From Sulfurimonas sp. (lineage in GTDB: Bacteria > Campylobacterota > Campylobacteria > Campylobacterales > Sulfurimonadaceae): a stretch of DNA of 64,000 bases. The first letter of the stretch is position 1. The number at the start of each line of letters is the position of its first letter. This document shows positions 28,656 through 38,279 of this stretch, in pieces. The stretch is taken from contig JAQTWZ010000006.1 in NCBI GenBank assembly GCA_028689055.1, forward strand, positions 1 through 64,000. The letters are read 5' to 3'. The translations under genes were made by a program, and so were the position numbers. The notes beneath the pieces were generated by a model. It worked only from the letters and a program-made list of their open reading frames with translations. It did no database searches and was not told the origin of the DNA.

Positions 28656-29285
28656 TCATTGTATAAATTCGATTATTTCGTCAAAATCTAAACGCAACTG
28701 TGGGGATTGTTCATTGATTCGATAGCCAAAAGGTAAAAACATTGCAAGTTGATAGTGTGTTCTATCGAGTCCGAGTATCTCTTCTATGACCTCTTTTTCA
28801 AAGCCTTCTATAGGGCATGAATCTATGCCGATAAACGCAGCAGCACTCATCATATTTGCTGCGGCTATATATGTTTGTTTGGAAGTCCAAGCATAGATAT
28901 TTGCATCAGAACTGAGTGTTTCACTCAGATGTGAAGCATACAGATCGAGATAAAAATCAAGTTTTTCTTGAGGCATATTGCGTCTTTGAAATCTTTTTTT
29001 TGGCAGTGTTGATGCTGGTTTGACTGAGTCGATACCGGCCAAAATAACTACGAGATGTGAGCATGTTGTGATTTGTACTTGATTCCAGCAAAAAGGCTGT
29101 AGTTTTTCTTTAAGCTCTTGATTTGTGATAACTAAAAACTTCCATGCTTCCATACCAAAAGAGGAGGGTGATTTGCGAGCGCATTCGAGGATAAAACGGA
29201 TATCTTCATCGGATATCTTTTTTTCTTTATCAAATACTTTACAGGCGTGTCTAAAATCCATTGCTTCTAAAAATTTCTTTTTCAT
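28656..29285 (-). CDS. NAD(P)H-dependent nitroreductase-family oxidoreductase
   Basis: 209 residues of the FMN-binding nitroreductase fold (NfsB-like). The N-terminal RHACKVFD segment matches the usual FMN-phosphate contact RxSxRxF/Y. ARKSPSSFGMEAWKF is the second FMN contact. The C-terminal LAMFLPFGYR corresponds to the typical GYP/GYR region. It lies ten bases before the phosphoesterase gene start on the same strand. Natural substrates cannot be named: quinones, nitro compounds and flavin reduction are all possible. Confidence 0.85.
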   Translation of the reverse strand: MKKKFLEAMDFRHACKVFDKEKKISDEDIRFILECARKSPSSFGMEAWKFLVITNQELKEKLQPFCWNQVQITTCSHLVVILAGIDSVKPASTLPKKRFQRRNMPQEKLDFYLDLYASHLSETLSSDANIYAWTSKQTYIAAANMMSAAAFIGIDSCPIEGFEKEVIEEILGLDRTHYQLAMFLPFGYRINEQSPQLRLDFDEIIEFIQ

Positions 29286-29295
29286 TTTTTTCCTT

Positions 29296-30417
29296 TTATT
29301 TTGGTTCTATAGTGATGTGTGTAATCTCTGAGCTTGCGCCCAAACGCATAGGCGGACCCCAAAATCCCGTCCCTTTGTTGACATAAATCTGGAGTGTTTC
29401 GTTGTGCTCATGCAGACCGCTTACATAGGGTTGTTGCAATTGTACTAAAAATCTAAAAGGATAGAGTTGTCCGCCGTGCGTATGACCGCTGAGCATGAGA
29501 TCGACTCCATTTTGTACCTCTTCGATAAAACGCGGCTGATGTGCGAGTAAAATGGTAGGAGATGCTTCATCTTTGCCTTTTAGCGCTAGTTCAAGTTCAG
29601 GCATATGGTGCAAAACTCTATACCCAAAAAGATCATAAACGCCCGCAAGATTGAAGCCATTATTAGGCTCTCCAATATAAACATTTTCATTTTCCAAGAC
29701 TTTTATACCCAAAGATTTGACTGCGTTTAGGATGGCATCTATATCGTGAAAATACTCATGATTTCCGACGATAAAATAGGTCCCGTATTTTGTTTGTAAG
29801 TATTGCAGCTCATGGAGCGCAGGCATAGCATGAGCGAGTTTTATATCGACAAGATCACCGGTGATAACGACGATATCAGGATTGAGAGTATTTACCCTTT
29901 GAACAAGTGAAGCGATAAACTTTGCATCGATAAGCCCGCCGATATGGATATCGCTGAGTTGGATTATTTTGTAAGATTGTTTGAGGTCTTTGAGTTTGAT
30001 AGTGACTTTTTCGAGTTTGACAAATTTTGCTTCATAGATGGCTTTTGCACTCAGAGCGAAGGCGAGACCGAAAGAGGAGATATCAAGTGTTTTTTTGAAA
30101 AATTCTCGTCTTTTTGGCACAAGAGGTACTGCGTTTAGAAAAAGTCGGGAGATATCATAAAATAGAGCTGTACAAAAGAGCAAAAACAAAATACCTATAG
30201 GTAAAGAGACTAAGAAAAAAAGCCAGTTTGGAAAATCACCCGTGTATCGGCCTATCATATAGACGATAATGCCGGCATAGTTAAAGTATAAAAAATAGCG
30301 TAACCATCGTTTGTGTTTTGCACTGAGATGCAAATGATGAATATATCTGCGGGAGATGTACATATTTAGAAGGGCAAAAACGCCTAAAAAAGCGATAATA
30401 AAAAGAGTTGTTTTCAT
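29296..30417 (-). CDS. Membrane-anchored metallophosphoesterase (YkuE-like)
   Basis: 373 residues: about four N-terminal membrane segments (1-130), then a calcineurin-like phosphoesterase domain. Metal-binding motifs are visible in order: LSDIHIGG, ITGDLVD, VGNHEYF, LAHQP and SGHTHGGQ. This is the arrangement of YkuE/YaeI-type proteins. The catalytic domain probably faces the periplasm. It is divergent from the transglutaminase operon, with 97 bases between the starts. The track start is accepted. Confidence 0.88.
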   Translation of the reverse strand: MKTTLFIIAFLGVFALLNMYISRRYIHHLHLSAKHKRWLRYFLYFNYAGIIVYMIGRYTGDFPNWLFFLVSLPIGILFLLFCTALFYDISRLFLNAVPLVPKRREFFKKTLDISSFGLAFALSAKAIYEAKFVKLEKVTIKLKDLKQSYKIIQLSDIHIGGLIDAKFIASLVQRVNTLNPDIVVITGDLVDIKLAHAMPALHELQYLQTKYGTYFIVGNHEYFHDIDAILNAVKSLGIKVLENENVYIGEPNNGFNLAGVYDLFGYRVLHHMPELELALKGKDEASPTILLAHQPRFIEEVQNGVDLMLSGHTHGGQLYPFRFLVQLQQPYVSGLHEHNETLQIYVNKGTGFWGPPMRLGASSEITHITIEPK

Positions 30418-30469
30418 AAATGGTAGTATATCTAATCAATAGTAGAGAAAGTAGGCGAAATCTTTATGG

Positions 30470-30475
30470 TATAAT
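30470..30475 (+). promoter_or_regulatory. -10 box of the transglutaminase/amidoligase operon
   Basis: TATAAT lies 40 bases ahead of the ATG at 30515, in the divergent region with the phosphoesterase gene. A ribosome site AGGGG precedes the start. No clear -35 is seen. Confidence 0.5.
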
Positions 30476-30514
30476 CTTTGTATCAACAAGAATATAATAT
30501 TAGGGGTCTGCATC

Positions 30515-33500
30515 ATGGCATTAAAGGTCGTTATTTCACATAAAACACATTATAAGTATGATAGGTTTATCTCGTTATCTCCTCATGTAATCAGACTTCG
30601 TCCTGCACCTCACAGCAGGACACCAATCGAGTCTTATGCTCTCAAAATAACTCCTAAAGAACATTTTATCAACTGGCAGCAAGACCCTTTTGGAAATTAT
30701 CTTGCTAGAATTGTTTTCCCTGAAAAAGTAAAAGAATTCGGCATCGATGTGGAAATACTTGCAGATTTGATTACTATCAATCCGTTTGACTTTTTCGTTG
30801 ATGATAGTGCAAAAGATTTTCCCTTTGAGTACAACAAAGAGCTCAAAAAAGAGCTTTTACCATATCTTGAGCTAGAAGAAGATGGCAAAAAACTCAAAAA
30901 ATTTATGCAGGGGCTTGACCTTACGCCAAGACCGATTATCGACTTTTTGGTTTATCTCAATACGGAAATTTATAGTTATCTGAACTATACGGTGCGCCTT
31001 GATCCAGGTGTGCAAACCTGTGAAGTGACACTTGGAAACAAACTCGGAAGCTGTAGGGATTATGCTTGGCTTTTTGTTCAGGTATTGCGTCAGTTAGGGC
31101 TTGCAGGACGATTTGTCTCAGGATATCTCGTACAACTCAAAGCGGATGAGAAGTCACTTGATGGTCCAAGCGGTCCTGAAGAAGATTTTACAGACCTTCA
31201 TGCGTGGACGGAGGTTTATATTCCGGGTGCTGGCTGGGTCGGACTGGATGCAACAAGCGGACTTTTTGCGGGAGAGGGTCATATTCCTCTTGCGTGTACA
31301 CCAAATTTTGAAAGTGCTCATGCTATCGAAGGTTTGGGTGATAAGTGTGAAGTCGAATTTGAATATTCAAATACGGTCACAAGGGTATTTGAATCGCCTC
31401 GTGTGACAAAGCCATATAGAGAAGACCAATGGAATGCGATCTATAATCTCGGTTTTGAAGTGGATAAAGAGCTTGAAGAAAATGATGTAAGACTCACAAT
31501 GGGCGGAGAGCCTACTTTTGTCTCTATCGATGATATGGAGTCTCCTCAGTGGAATACAGATGCAGATGGTGAACATAAGCGCGAACTCGCAGACAAACTC
31601 TCAAGAAAACTTCTTGCTTCATTTACAAAGGGTGGGATGCTTCACTACGCACAAGGAAAATGGTATCCCGGAGAGCCAATACCAAGATGGCAGACATCTA
31701 TCATCTGGAGAAAAGACGGCAAGCAGATATGGAAAAATCCTGAACTTTTTGCAGACATGAATGAAACTTACACTTATACAAACGCAGATGCGCAGAAGTT
31801 TATAAGTACCTTAGCGCTCATGCTCGGTATCAGCGATAAAAATGTCATAAAAGCTTATGAAGATCCTCTTTATTACATCATGAAAGAAGCGGCACTGCCT
31901 ATAGATGTTGACCCTATGAAAGCGGATCTGAGCGATCCGCTAGAGAGACAAAACATAGCTAAAGTCCTTGCACAGGGTTTAAACAAAGAAGTAGCTTATG
32001 TTTTACCGTTGAACTTTGGAGAAGTGAAATGGCTGAGTTCTGGGTGGGAGTTTAGAAGAGGAGAGTTGTTCCTCATCCCTGGAAACTCACCTGTAGGTCT
32101 GAGACTGCCTATGGATTCGCTCATGCAAAAACCAAAAGCAGAGTTGCCTCTGCATTTTGAGCCGGATCTTTTTGCTGATGTTCCCGGTTTTGACAAGCTT
32201 CGTAAAGATGCAAGAACACGATATGAGAAGCGCTTGAAGATCAAAGATTCTCAGGAAAATGTTTTTGTAAGAACTGCATTAAATGTAGAAGTCAGAGACG
32301 GGAAACTCTATATCTTTTTGCCGCCAATCAACCATACTCAGGCGTTTTTGGATCTGATGGTGAGTATAGAAGAAGTAGCAAAAAAACTTGATATCAAAGT
32401 CGTACTCGAAGGTTATGAGCCCGCTCATGACCTCAGACTTGATCGTGTAAAAGTGACACCTGATCCTGGTGTAATTGAAGTGAATATGCAACCATCAAGT
32501 ACTTGGGGTGAACTCAATGATATTTTGGGTGTACTTTATAGAGATGCAAGAGAGTCGCGTTTGGGAACACAAAAGTTTATGCTTGATGGCAAACATACGG
32601 GCACAGGTGGAGGCAATCATGTCACTATCGGTGCGATGAACCCATCAGACTCTCCGCTTCTAAGACGCCCTGAACTTTTACGCAGTTTGATTACATTTTG
32701 GCAGCATCATCCGGGTCTTTCTTATCTTTTTTCTGGTTCTTTTATCGGGCCGACATCTCAGGCACCGCGTGTGGATGAGGGAAGAGCTGAAAATCTTTAT
32801 GAACTTGAGATTGCGTTTTCACAGATACCACAAGACGGTGAAGTGCCGTTTTGGCTTACAGACAGACTCTTCCGCCATATGCTCACGGATATCACCGGAA
32901 ATACACACCGTTCGGAGTTTTGTATAGATAAACTCTACTCACCTGATTCAAGTTCCGGACGTTTGGGTATCTTGGAGCTTCGTGCATTTGATATGCCGCC
33001 TCACTCGCAGATGGCACTTTTACAGATGCTTCTTGTACGTACCTTAGTTTCGCTTTTTTGGAAAAAACCGTATAAACACAAACTTGTTCGTTGGGGTACG
33101 CAGCTGCATGATAAGTTCTTGTTGGAGCACTATGTCAAAGAAGATATCAGAGATATTGTCGAGTTTTTAAACAATGAAGGGTATGCGTTTGAGCTTGACT
33201 GGTTTGATCCTTTCTTTGAGTTTAGATTTCCATTGTATGGAATGGCAACGGTTGAAAACTTCCATCTTGAACTGCGTGCAGCGATAGAACCGTGGAATGT
33301 TTTGGGTGAAGAGAGTGGTTCACAAGGGACTGCGCGTTATGTTGACTCTTCACTTGAACGTGTACAAGTCAAAGTCAACCACTTTACTCCTGAGCGTTAT
33401 GTGCTTACTTGTAACGGCGTGGTTGTTCCTCTGAGTCCAACGGGAGTTGAAGGTGAATTTGTTGCAGGTGTAAAATACAAAGCATGGCAACCATGGTCTG

Positions 33501-33886
33501 CGCTGCATCCGACTATCGGGGTAGATACACCACTTACTTTTGATGTGGTTGACAAATGGAATCAGCGCTCTATTGGCGGGATGACCTATCATGTAGCACA
33601 TCCAGGCGGAAGAACATATGACACTTTCCCTGTCAACTCTTATGAAGCAGAGTCCAGACGTATCAACAGATTTTGGGATTTTAATCATACTCAGGGTGAA
33701 CTTGAATATGTGCCTTCATCTATAGTACAGCAAAATATAGTTGAGGTCAACGGAACAAAACGCGCAGTTATAACAAAAGAGGCAAATAAAAATAAAGATA
33801 CGAAAAGATTTTATTTCCAAAATGTCTCACCGAGTTTGGAGTATCCAAATACGCTTGATTTAAGAAGAAAGTGGGCAAAGCAGTAG
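30515..33886 (+). CDS. Transglutaminase-like peptidase fused to a DUF2126 putative amidoligase
   Basis: 1,123 residues. Residues 1-90 match the bacterial transglutaminase N-terminal domain. The transglutaminase core has the triad C180 (GSCRDYAWLF), H229 (DLHAWTEVY) and D245 (GLDATSG). From about residue 315 the rest is DUF2126, listed in Pfam as a putative amidoligase; visible blocks are MGGEPTFVSIDD, NHVTIGAMNPSDSPLLRRP and SGSFIGPTSQAPR. The family's reaction is not established. Bacterial transglutaminase-like cores usually act as cysteine peptidases. The next two genes follow with no gap, so ligase and peptidase activities are encoded as one operon. No signal peptide, so cytoplasmic. Confidence 0.9.
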   Translation: MALKVVISHKTHYKYDRFISLSPHVIRLRPAPHSRTPIESYALKITPKEHFINWQQDPFGNYLARIVFPEKVKEFGIDVEILADLITINPFDFFVDDSAKDFPFEYNKELKKELLPYLELEEDGKKLKKFMQGLDLTPRPIIDFLVYLNTEIYSYLNYTVRLDPGVQTCEVTLGNKLGSCRDYAWLFVQVLRQLGLAGRFVSGYLVQLKADEKSLDGPSGPEEDFTDLHAWTEVYIPGAGWVGLDATSGLFAGEGHIPLACTPNFESAHAIEGLGDKCEVEFEYSNTVTRVFESPRVTKPYREDQWNAIYNLGFEVDKELEENDVRLTMGGEPTFVSIDDMESPQWNTDADGEHKRELADKLSRKLLASFTKGGMLHYAQGKWYPGEPIPRWQTSIIWRKDGKQIWKNPELFADMNETYTYTNADAQKFISTLALMLGISDKNVIKAYEDPLYYIMKEAALPIDVDPMKADLSDPLERQNIAKVLAQGLNKEVAYVLPLNFGEVKWLSSGWEFRRGELFLIPGNSPVGLRLPMDSLMQKPKAELPLHFEPDLFADVPGFDKLRKDARTRYEKRLKIKDSQENVFVRTALNVEVRDGKLYIFLPPINHTQAFLDLMVSIEEVAKKLDIKVVLEGYEPAHDLRLDRVKVTPDPGVIEVNMQPSSTWGELNDILGVLYRDARESRLGTQKFMLDGKHTGTGGGNHVTIGAMNPSDSPLLRRPELLRSLITFWQHHPGLSYLFSGSFIGPTSQAPRVDEGRAENLYELEIAFSQIPQDGEVPFWLTDRLFRHMLTDITGNTHRSEFCIDKLYSPDSSSGRLGILELRAFDMPPHSQMALLQMLLVRTLVSLFWKKPYKHKLVRWGTQLHDKFLLEHYVKEDIRDIVEFLNNEGYAFELDWFDPFFEFRFPLYGMATVENFHLELRAAIEPWNVLGEESGSQGTARYVDSSLERVQVKVNHFTPERYVLTCNGVVVPLSPTGVEGEFVAGVKYKAWQPWSALHPTIGVDTPLTFDVVDKWNQRSIGGMTYHVAHPGGRTYDTFPVNSYEAESRRINRFWDFNHTQGELEYVPSSIVQQNIVEVNGTKRAVITKEANKNKDTKRFYFQNVSPSLEYPNTLDLRRKWAKQ

Positions 33887-36376
33887 ATGCCGATTTTCGA
33901 CGAATATGTGTTAAAAGCATCGCTTGATGAGATGTTTGATGAAAATAAAACGATAAAAAAACATTGGCAAGAAATCGCCGATAGTCTGGAGTCTTCGGGC
34001 TTTGATGAACTTGAGAGTAAACAAAACGAGATAGACTGGTTTCTAAAAGAGAATGATGTTACATACAATGTCTATGAAAACCTTGATGCTAAAGTCAATC
34101 GCTCATGGAATCTCGATCCTATCCCTTTTGTGATATCCTCTGAAGAATGGGATGAAGTAGCGATAGGTCTCAAGCAAAGGGCTAAGCTTTTAAATCTCAT
34201 TCTTAAAGACCTCTATAACGAGAGAAAACTTATCAAAGAAAATATCATACCTGCTGAGGTGCTTTTTGCTCATAAAGGTTTTGCGACTGAAGCTTTTGAC
34301 TTTGGAAGTCGGGAAAATTTTAACCTCTACTTTTATGCTACGGATATGGCAAGAGGCCCCAATGGAAAAATGTGGGTCGTTAATGATAGAACACAAGCAC
34401 CGTCGGGTCTTGGATATGCCTTAGAAAACAGGCTCACGATGAATGCCATTTCAAAAGGACTCTATCAAGAGACACCTAGAAAGAGACTGTTTCATTTTTT
34501 TGAAGATTTTAGAAATCTATTTCAGAGTCTTAGTCCAGACAAAGAGAGTGTTTCGGTACTGCTCACCCCCGGACCTTACAACGAAACCTACTTTGAACAT
34601 GCTTTTTTAAGTTCTTATCTCAATTTGACACTTGCGCAAGGTGATGACTTACTTGTCAAAAATGATACGCTTTGGCTCAAGAGTCTTGGTGGACTCAAAA
34701 AAGTGCAAACACTCTTACGAAGAGTGGACGACAGATATTGCGATCCGCTGGAGCTAAACGACAGTTCAAGACTCGGTGTATCGGGACTTTTGGATACTGC
34801 AAGAGTAGGAAATGTCAACCTGCTCAATCCTGTAGGAAGTGCAATCCTTGAAAATATTGGGCTCAATCCTTTTATGGAAAAAGCCTGCGAATATCTTTTA
34901 GGTGAAAAACTTATCTTGCCACAAATAGCGACTTGGTGGTGCGGACAGGAAAAAGCACTCAAGTTTGTACTGAAAAACCTTGAGACACTTATCGTCAAAA
35001 ATATCGACAGAACTGTAACGGTTGAAGCGTTTTTTTGTAAAAAAATGAGTAAAGAAGAGTTGGAACTCTTACGAGAGAAAATCACCAAAAATCCTTATCA
35101 GTATGTTGCGCAAGAGGAGATAAATTTCTCTACTATACCGTTTTATGCAGATAAAAAGATTGAGCCACGCAACGCTTCAATCCGTGCGTTTAGTATCAAA
35201 GCAGGAGATGAATATTCTGTTATGAATGGCGGACTTGTCCGCGTTTCAGCTACAAAAGATTCACTGCTTGTCTCTTCACAAAAAGGCGGGACAAGCAAAG
35301 ATCTTTGGATACTCGGCAAAGATGATATAGAGATGTGTATCCTCAATAGCTTTAAATACTCAAAATATGTAGATACCTCTATCGAAAACCTCTCTACACT
35401 CAAAGCAGAAAATCTCTTTTGGCTTGGACGTTATCTGGCTCGCTCGATTACTACGACAAGATTTATACTTCAAATAGTCAAAAAGCTGGCAAGTTTTTAC
35501 AGATTTGATATGCAAAGTACAAAAGAATCTCAAGAAGTTTTACATACTGCACTGACACATTTGACGATGACATATCCAGGATTTTTATCGCTCAAGGAGC
35601 ATTCAAGTGAAGCTATTATGGATGAGATACTCTCCGTAATAAAAGATACTTCACGTCCGGGAAGCCTTACTTATACCCTATTTATGCTACTAAACGCCAA
35701 TCTCAATCTCAAAGATATCTTAGCAATGGAGTCATGGAAACTACATGATAAGATGAAAAATGAATGGTTTGAGTTCTTAAACTCTGACAAAAAATCAAAT
35801 ATTTATATAGCAGGTAAACTTGAGAATACACTTATTTATCTCATGGCATATAAAGAACTTGTGCAAGAGAGTATCTTTAAAGAACAGGGGCTTTTGCTCT
35901 ATGAAATCGGTTCAAAAATAGAAGATACGATTTTGCTTCTTTCCTTGTGCCGCTCGCTCATGACACTTGATATTGATAAGTCCATGGAGTATGATATATT
36001 GGATTCTCTGCTTCATACTATGGAGAGCTTTAACGCCTATAGAGCACATTACAAGAGCTCTTTGATGCTTGAGAATGTAGTCGAGTTTGTTGTACTCAAT
36101 AGACAGTTTCCTAAGTCTATCATCCATATTTGTAAAGAACTGATAGATGACTTTAAGTTACTTCCAAAGTCTAAAGCGATAGTGAGTGATTATGAAGAAC
36201 CGATATACAAAGCGTATAAGATATTAGCGTCTATGGAAGTTTCAAAAGTGTTGCAATTAAAAGAAAATGAAGTCGTCTTTTTTGAGTTTGACACCCTGCT
36301 TGCAGAGTTGTCACAGCTTTATATTGATTGCTCCAATGAGTTTACTAAAACATATTTTTCACATAATGACGAGTAA
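33887..36376 (+). CDS. Circularly permuted ATP-grasp ligase fused to an alpha-E domain
   Basis: 829 residues. The first ~480 match the circularly permuted ATP-grasp type 2 family (COG2308): WVVNDRTQAPSGLGYALENR, LLTPGPYNETYFEHAFL, LLRRVDDRYCDP and QYVAQEEINFS. The remainder (from about 505, NLFWLGRYLARS) is the all-helical alpha-E domain (COG2307, DUF403). Family studies predict amide or peptide bond formation with ATP for COG2308; alpha-E has no proven role. The ATG follows the previous stop immediately, and its own stop is two bases before the next start. A second COG2308/COG2307 pair, unfused, is on the opposite strand at 39216-41254. Confidence 0.9.
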   Translation: MPIFDEYVLKASLDEMFDENKTIKKHWQEIADSLESSGFDELESKQNEIDWFLKENDVTYNVYENLDAKVNRSWNLDPIPFVISSEEWDEVAIGLKQRAKLLNLILKDLYNERKLIKENIIPAEVLFAHKGFATEAFDFGSRENFNLYFYATDMARGPNGKMWVVNDRTQAPSGLGYALENRLTMNAISKGLYQETPRKRLFHFFEDFRNLFQSLSPDKESVSVLLTPGPYNETYFEHAFLSSYLNLTLAQGDDLLVKNDTLWLKSLGGLKKVQTLLRRVDDRYCDPLELNDSSRLGVSGLLDTARVGNVNLLNPVGSAILENIGLNPFMEKACEYLLGEKLILPQIATWWCGQEKALKFVLKNLETLIVKNIDRTVTVEAFFCKKMSKEELELLREKITKNPYQYVAQEEINFSTIPFYADKKIEPRNASIRAFSIKAGDEYSVMNGGLVRVSATKDSLLVSSQKGGTSKDLWILGKDDIEMCILNSFKYSKYVDTSIENLSTLKAENLFWLGRYLARSITTTRFILQIVKKLASFYRFDMQSTKESQEVLHTALTHLTMTYPGFLSLKEHSSEAIMDEILSVIKDTSRPGSLTYTLFMLLNANLNLKDILAMESWKLHDKMKNEWFEFLNSDKKSNIYIAGKLENTLIYLMAYKELVQESIFKEQGLLLYEIGSKIEDTILLLSLCRSLMTLDIDKSMEYDILDSLLHTMESFNAYRAHYKSSLMLENVVEFVVLNRQFPKSIIHICKELIDDFKLLPKSKAIVSDYEEPIYKAYKILASMEVSKVLQLKENEVVFFEFDTLLAELSQLYIDCSNEFTKTYFSHNDE

Positions 36377-36378
36377 AG

Positions 36379-37332
36379 ATGATATATACAATTTACCACA
36401 AAACAGAATTTAGCTACCAAAATATGGTGACATATAGCCACAATATGGCACGACTCAAGCCAAAAGAAACAGCCTATCAAAAGGTGTTGGATTTTTCACT
36501 TGATATCGATGCGTTTCCTTTTGAAAAACGTGAATTTCACAATATGTTTGGCAATGTATGTACCCATATCGTCATCAAAAATTCGCACCATTCACTGAGT
36601 GTTACGGGCAGATCCAGAGTTGAGATATTTCCTGAAATGATTGATGTACATATAGCCGATATCAAAGCAAATAGTATCACTTACAAAGCGGCAAAAGAGC
36701 GTTTAAAAAGCTTCGTAGAGAGAGATATAGAAGCCAAACAGTTTATGTTTGACTCTCAGTTGATTGCTCCTGCAACAGATGAGATGAAAGCGTATGCACT
36801 AGAATCCTTCAAAGATGAGAGAGATATGTTTGAAGCTGCTTATGAATTTATGGGAAGAATCTATCATGACTTTGAATTTCTCTCCGGATTTAGTGATGTG
36901 ACCACTCCGGTAAGTGAGATTTTTAAAGCGAAAAAAGGAGTGTGTCAGGATTTTGCACAGTTTGCTATAAGTGCGCTCAGGGGTATCGGACTTCCTTGTA
37001 AATATGTGAGCGGATATATCGAAACCCTGCCCGCAAAAGGAGAAAAAAAACTCTTTGGTGCAGATGCTTCCCATGCTTGGTTTTCGCTTTATATCCCAAA
37101 CGCAGGCTGGATAGAGTTTGATCCGACGAACAATGTTATACCAAAACAGCAGCATATTATTCTTGGATATGGACGAGATTATGCAGATATAGCGCCGCTC
37201 AAAGGTGTTGTTTTTAGCAGTGGGGCGAGTCGTTTATCGGTTATGGTCGATGTAAGAGAAGAAGTGCTTCAAGAACAAAATCAAGAACAAAGTTTTTTTG
37301 GTTTTAAGAGCCAGACACAAACACAAGGCTAG
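36379..37332 (+). CDS. Transglutaminase-like cysteine peptidase
   Basis: 317 residues. An N-terminal bacterial transglutaminase domain (1-100) is followed by the catalytic core with C189 (GVCQDFAQF), H232 (SHAWFSLYI) and D248 (FDPTNN). It is the stand-alone form commonly found beside COG2307/COG2308 genes. The C-terminus ends in a Gln-rich tail, EQNQEQSFFGF then QTQTQG, beyond the conserved domain. It is the third gene of the operon and converges on the M14-like gene pair. Confidence 0.9.
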   Translation: MIYTIYHKTEFSYQNMVTYSHNMARLKPKETAYQKVLDFSLDIDAFPFEKREFHNMFGNVCTHIVIKNSHHSLSVTGRSRVEIFPEMIDVHIADIKANSITYKAAKERLKSFVERDIEAKQFMFDSQLIAPATDEMKAYALESFKDERDMFEAAYEFMGRIYHDFEFLSGFSDVTTPVSEIFKAKKGVCQDFAQFAISALRGIGLPCKYVSGYIETLPAKGEKKLFGADASHAWFSLYIPNAGWIEFDPTNNVIPKQQHIILGYGRDYADIAPLKGVVFSSGASRLSVMVDVREEVLQEQNQEQSFFGFKSQTQTQG

Positions 37333-37337
37333 TCAAA

Positions 37338-37360
37338 CAAGAAACACTAGGTATTTCTTG
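37338..37360. terminator. Small hairpin between convergent genes
   Basis: CAAGAAA pairs with TTTCTTG (7 bp, 9-base loop) between the transglutaminase stop and the end of the M14-like gene; the latter's stop lies in the loop. There is no T-run, so termination is uncertain. Confidence 0.3.
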
Positions 37361-38279
37361 CTATCCTAAACGCAACTGCGTTTTCAAATATAAGTGCATT
37401 TTTATAAGAGCAGGCGATGACTCCATTGCATGGTGCAAGGATTTTATGGATAACTTTTCCCTCTAGGGCGTGAATTATTTTGCCTATCACTTCATCTTCT
37501 ATGACTTGTGTGCCTATTTTTTTTGTAGGAACAAAGATGCCACTTTTGGGTGTCTTAATAATCTGCATAGCTTCATTTGCAACTATTGTTGATTCATAGC
37601 CGCCTAAAAACTTATGTTGGAGGATGTTGTTTTTGTTGAGAAAGTTGACAATAGCTTCAAAAATCTCATCCGAGTCAGGCTGCAGTTGCATCGTACTAGG
37701 GCAGATGATAGAGTGCGCTTTTGTTTCCCAAAGTTGCCAATTGTACTGCAAAGAGACTGTGTCGGTAGGTTTGAGATCTTTATAGTGAACAATTTTTAGA
37801 CCAAACTTTTTGGCATCTTCCAAATCTTCAAAGCCAGATTTGAACTCTTTGACATAAGGCATACACGTCGAGAGATCATCTCTTGTCTCCAAGATAATCC
37901 CATGCGTATAACCGCGTACCGTATCAAAGACTTTTTTTGCAATTCTTTGTGTTGTCTCACCTTTGTCATAGCCGGGAAACATCATATTTAAGTTTGTTTT
38001 ATCCAGCGGCCAAAAGCGCTCATGTATGTTGAGTGCATAGTGGTTGATTGATGGAATTATCAAAATATTTCCGAGAATTTTTTTGGAGTCATTGATGCTG
38101 TTTTTTAAAAAATCTACAAGCTTTGAAGCAGTGTAAAGAGGTAAAATCGTCTTGCCTTCCATCGCTCCGACGATAGCAACACTTGGTGCTTTTGGGTCAC
38201 TTCCCTCAAAAAAGTAGCCCTCTACAATAAGTGGTTCACGGTTGAGTGAAGTTATTTTGAAGATTTCAATTTTTTGCAT
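37347..38279 (-). CDS. Succinylglutamate desuccinylase/aspartoacylase-like protein lacking zinc ligands
   Basis: About 310 residues, similar in layout to the adjacent gene (38266-39216), so a paralogue. Where the active homologue has GIHGDE this protein has AMEGKT, and where that has DIHSS it has LETRDD. All three expected zinc ligands are thus replaced. The last third (from ESTIVANEAM) matches the C-terminal barrel of COG3608 proteins. The track start at 38318 is too early: GGAGG lies just before tandem ATGs, and 38279 gives the best spacing. It overlaps the preceding gene by 14 bases. Probably a non-catalytic partner or binding protein. Confidence 0.75.
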   Translation of the reverse strand: MQKIEIFKITSLNREPLIVEGYFFEGSDPKAPSVAIVGAMEGKTILPLYTASKLVDFLKNSINDSKKILGNILIIPSINHYALNIHERFWPLDKTNLNMMFPGYDKGETTQRIAKKVFDTVRGYTHGIILETRDDLSTCMPYVKEFKSGFEDLEDAKKFGLKIVHYKDLKPTDTVSLQYNWQLWETKAHSIICPSTMQLQPDSDEIFEAIVNFLNKNNILQHKFLGGYESTIVANEAMQIIKTPKSGIFVPTKKIGTQVIEDEVIGKIIHALEGKVIHKILAPCNGVIACSYKNALIFENAVAFRIARNT

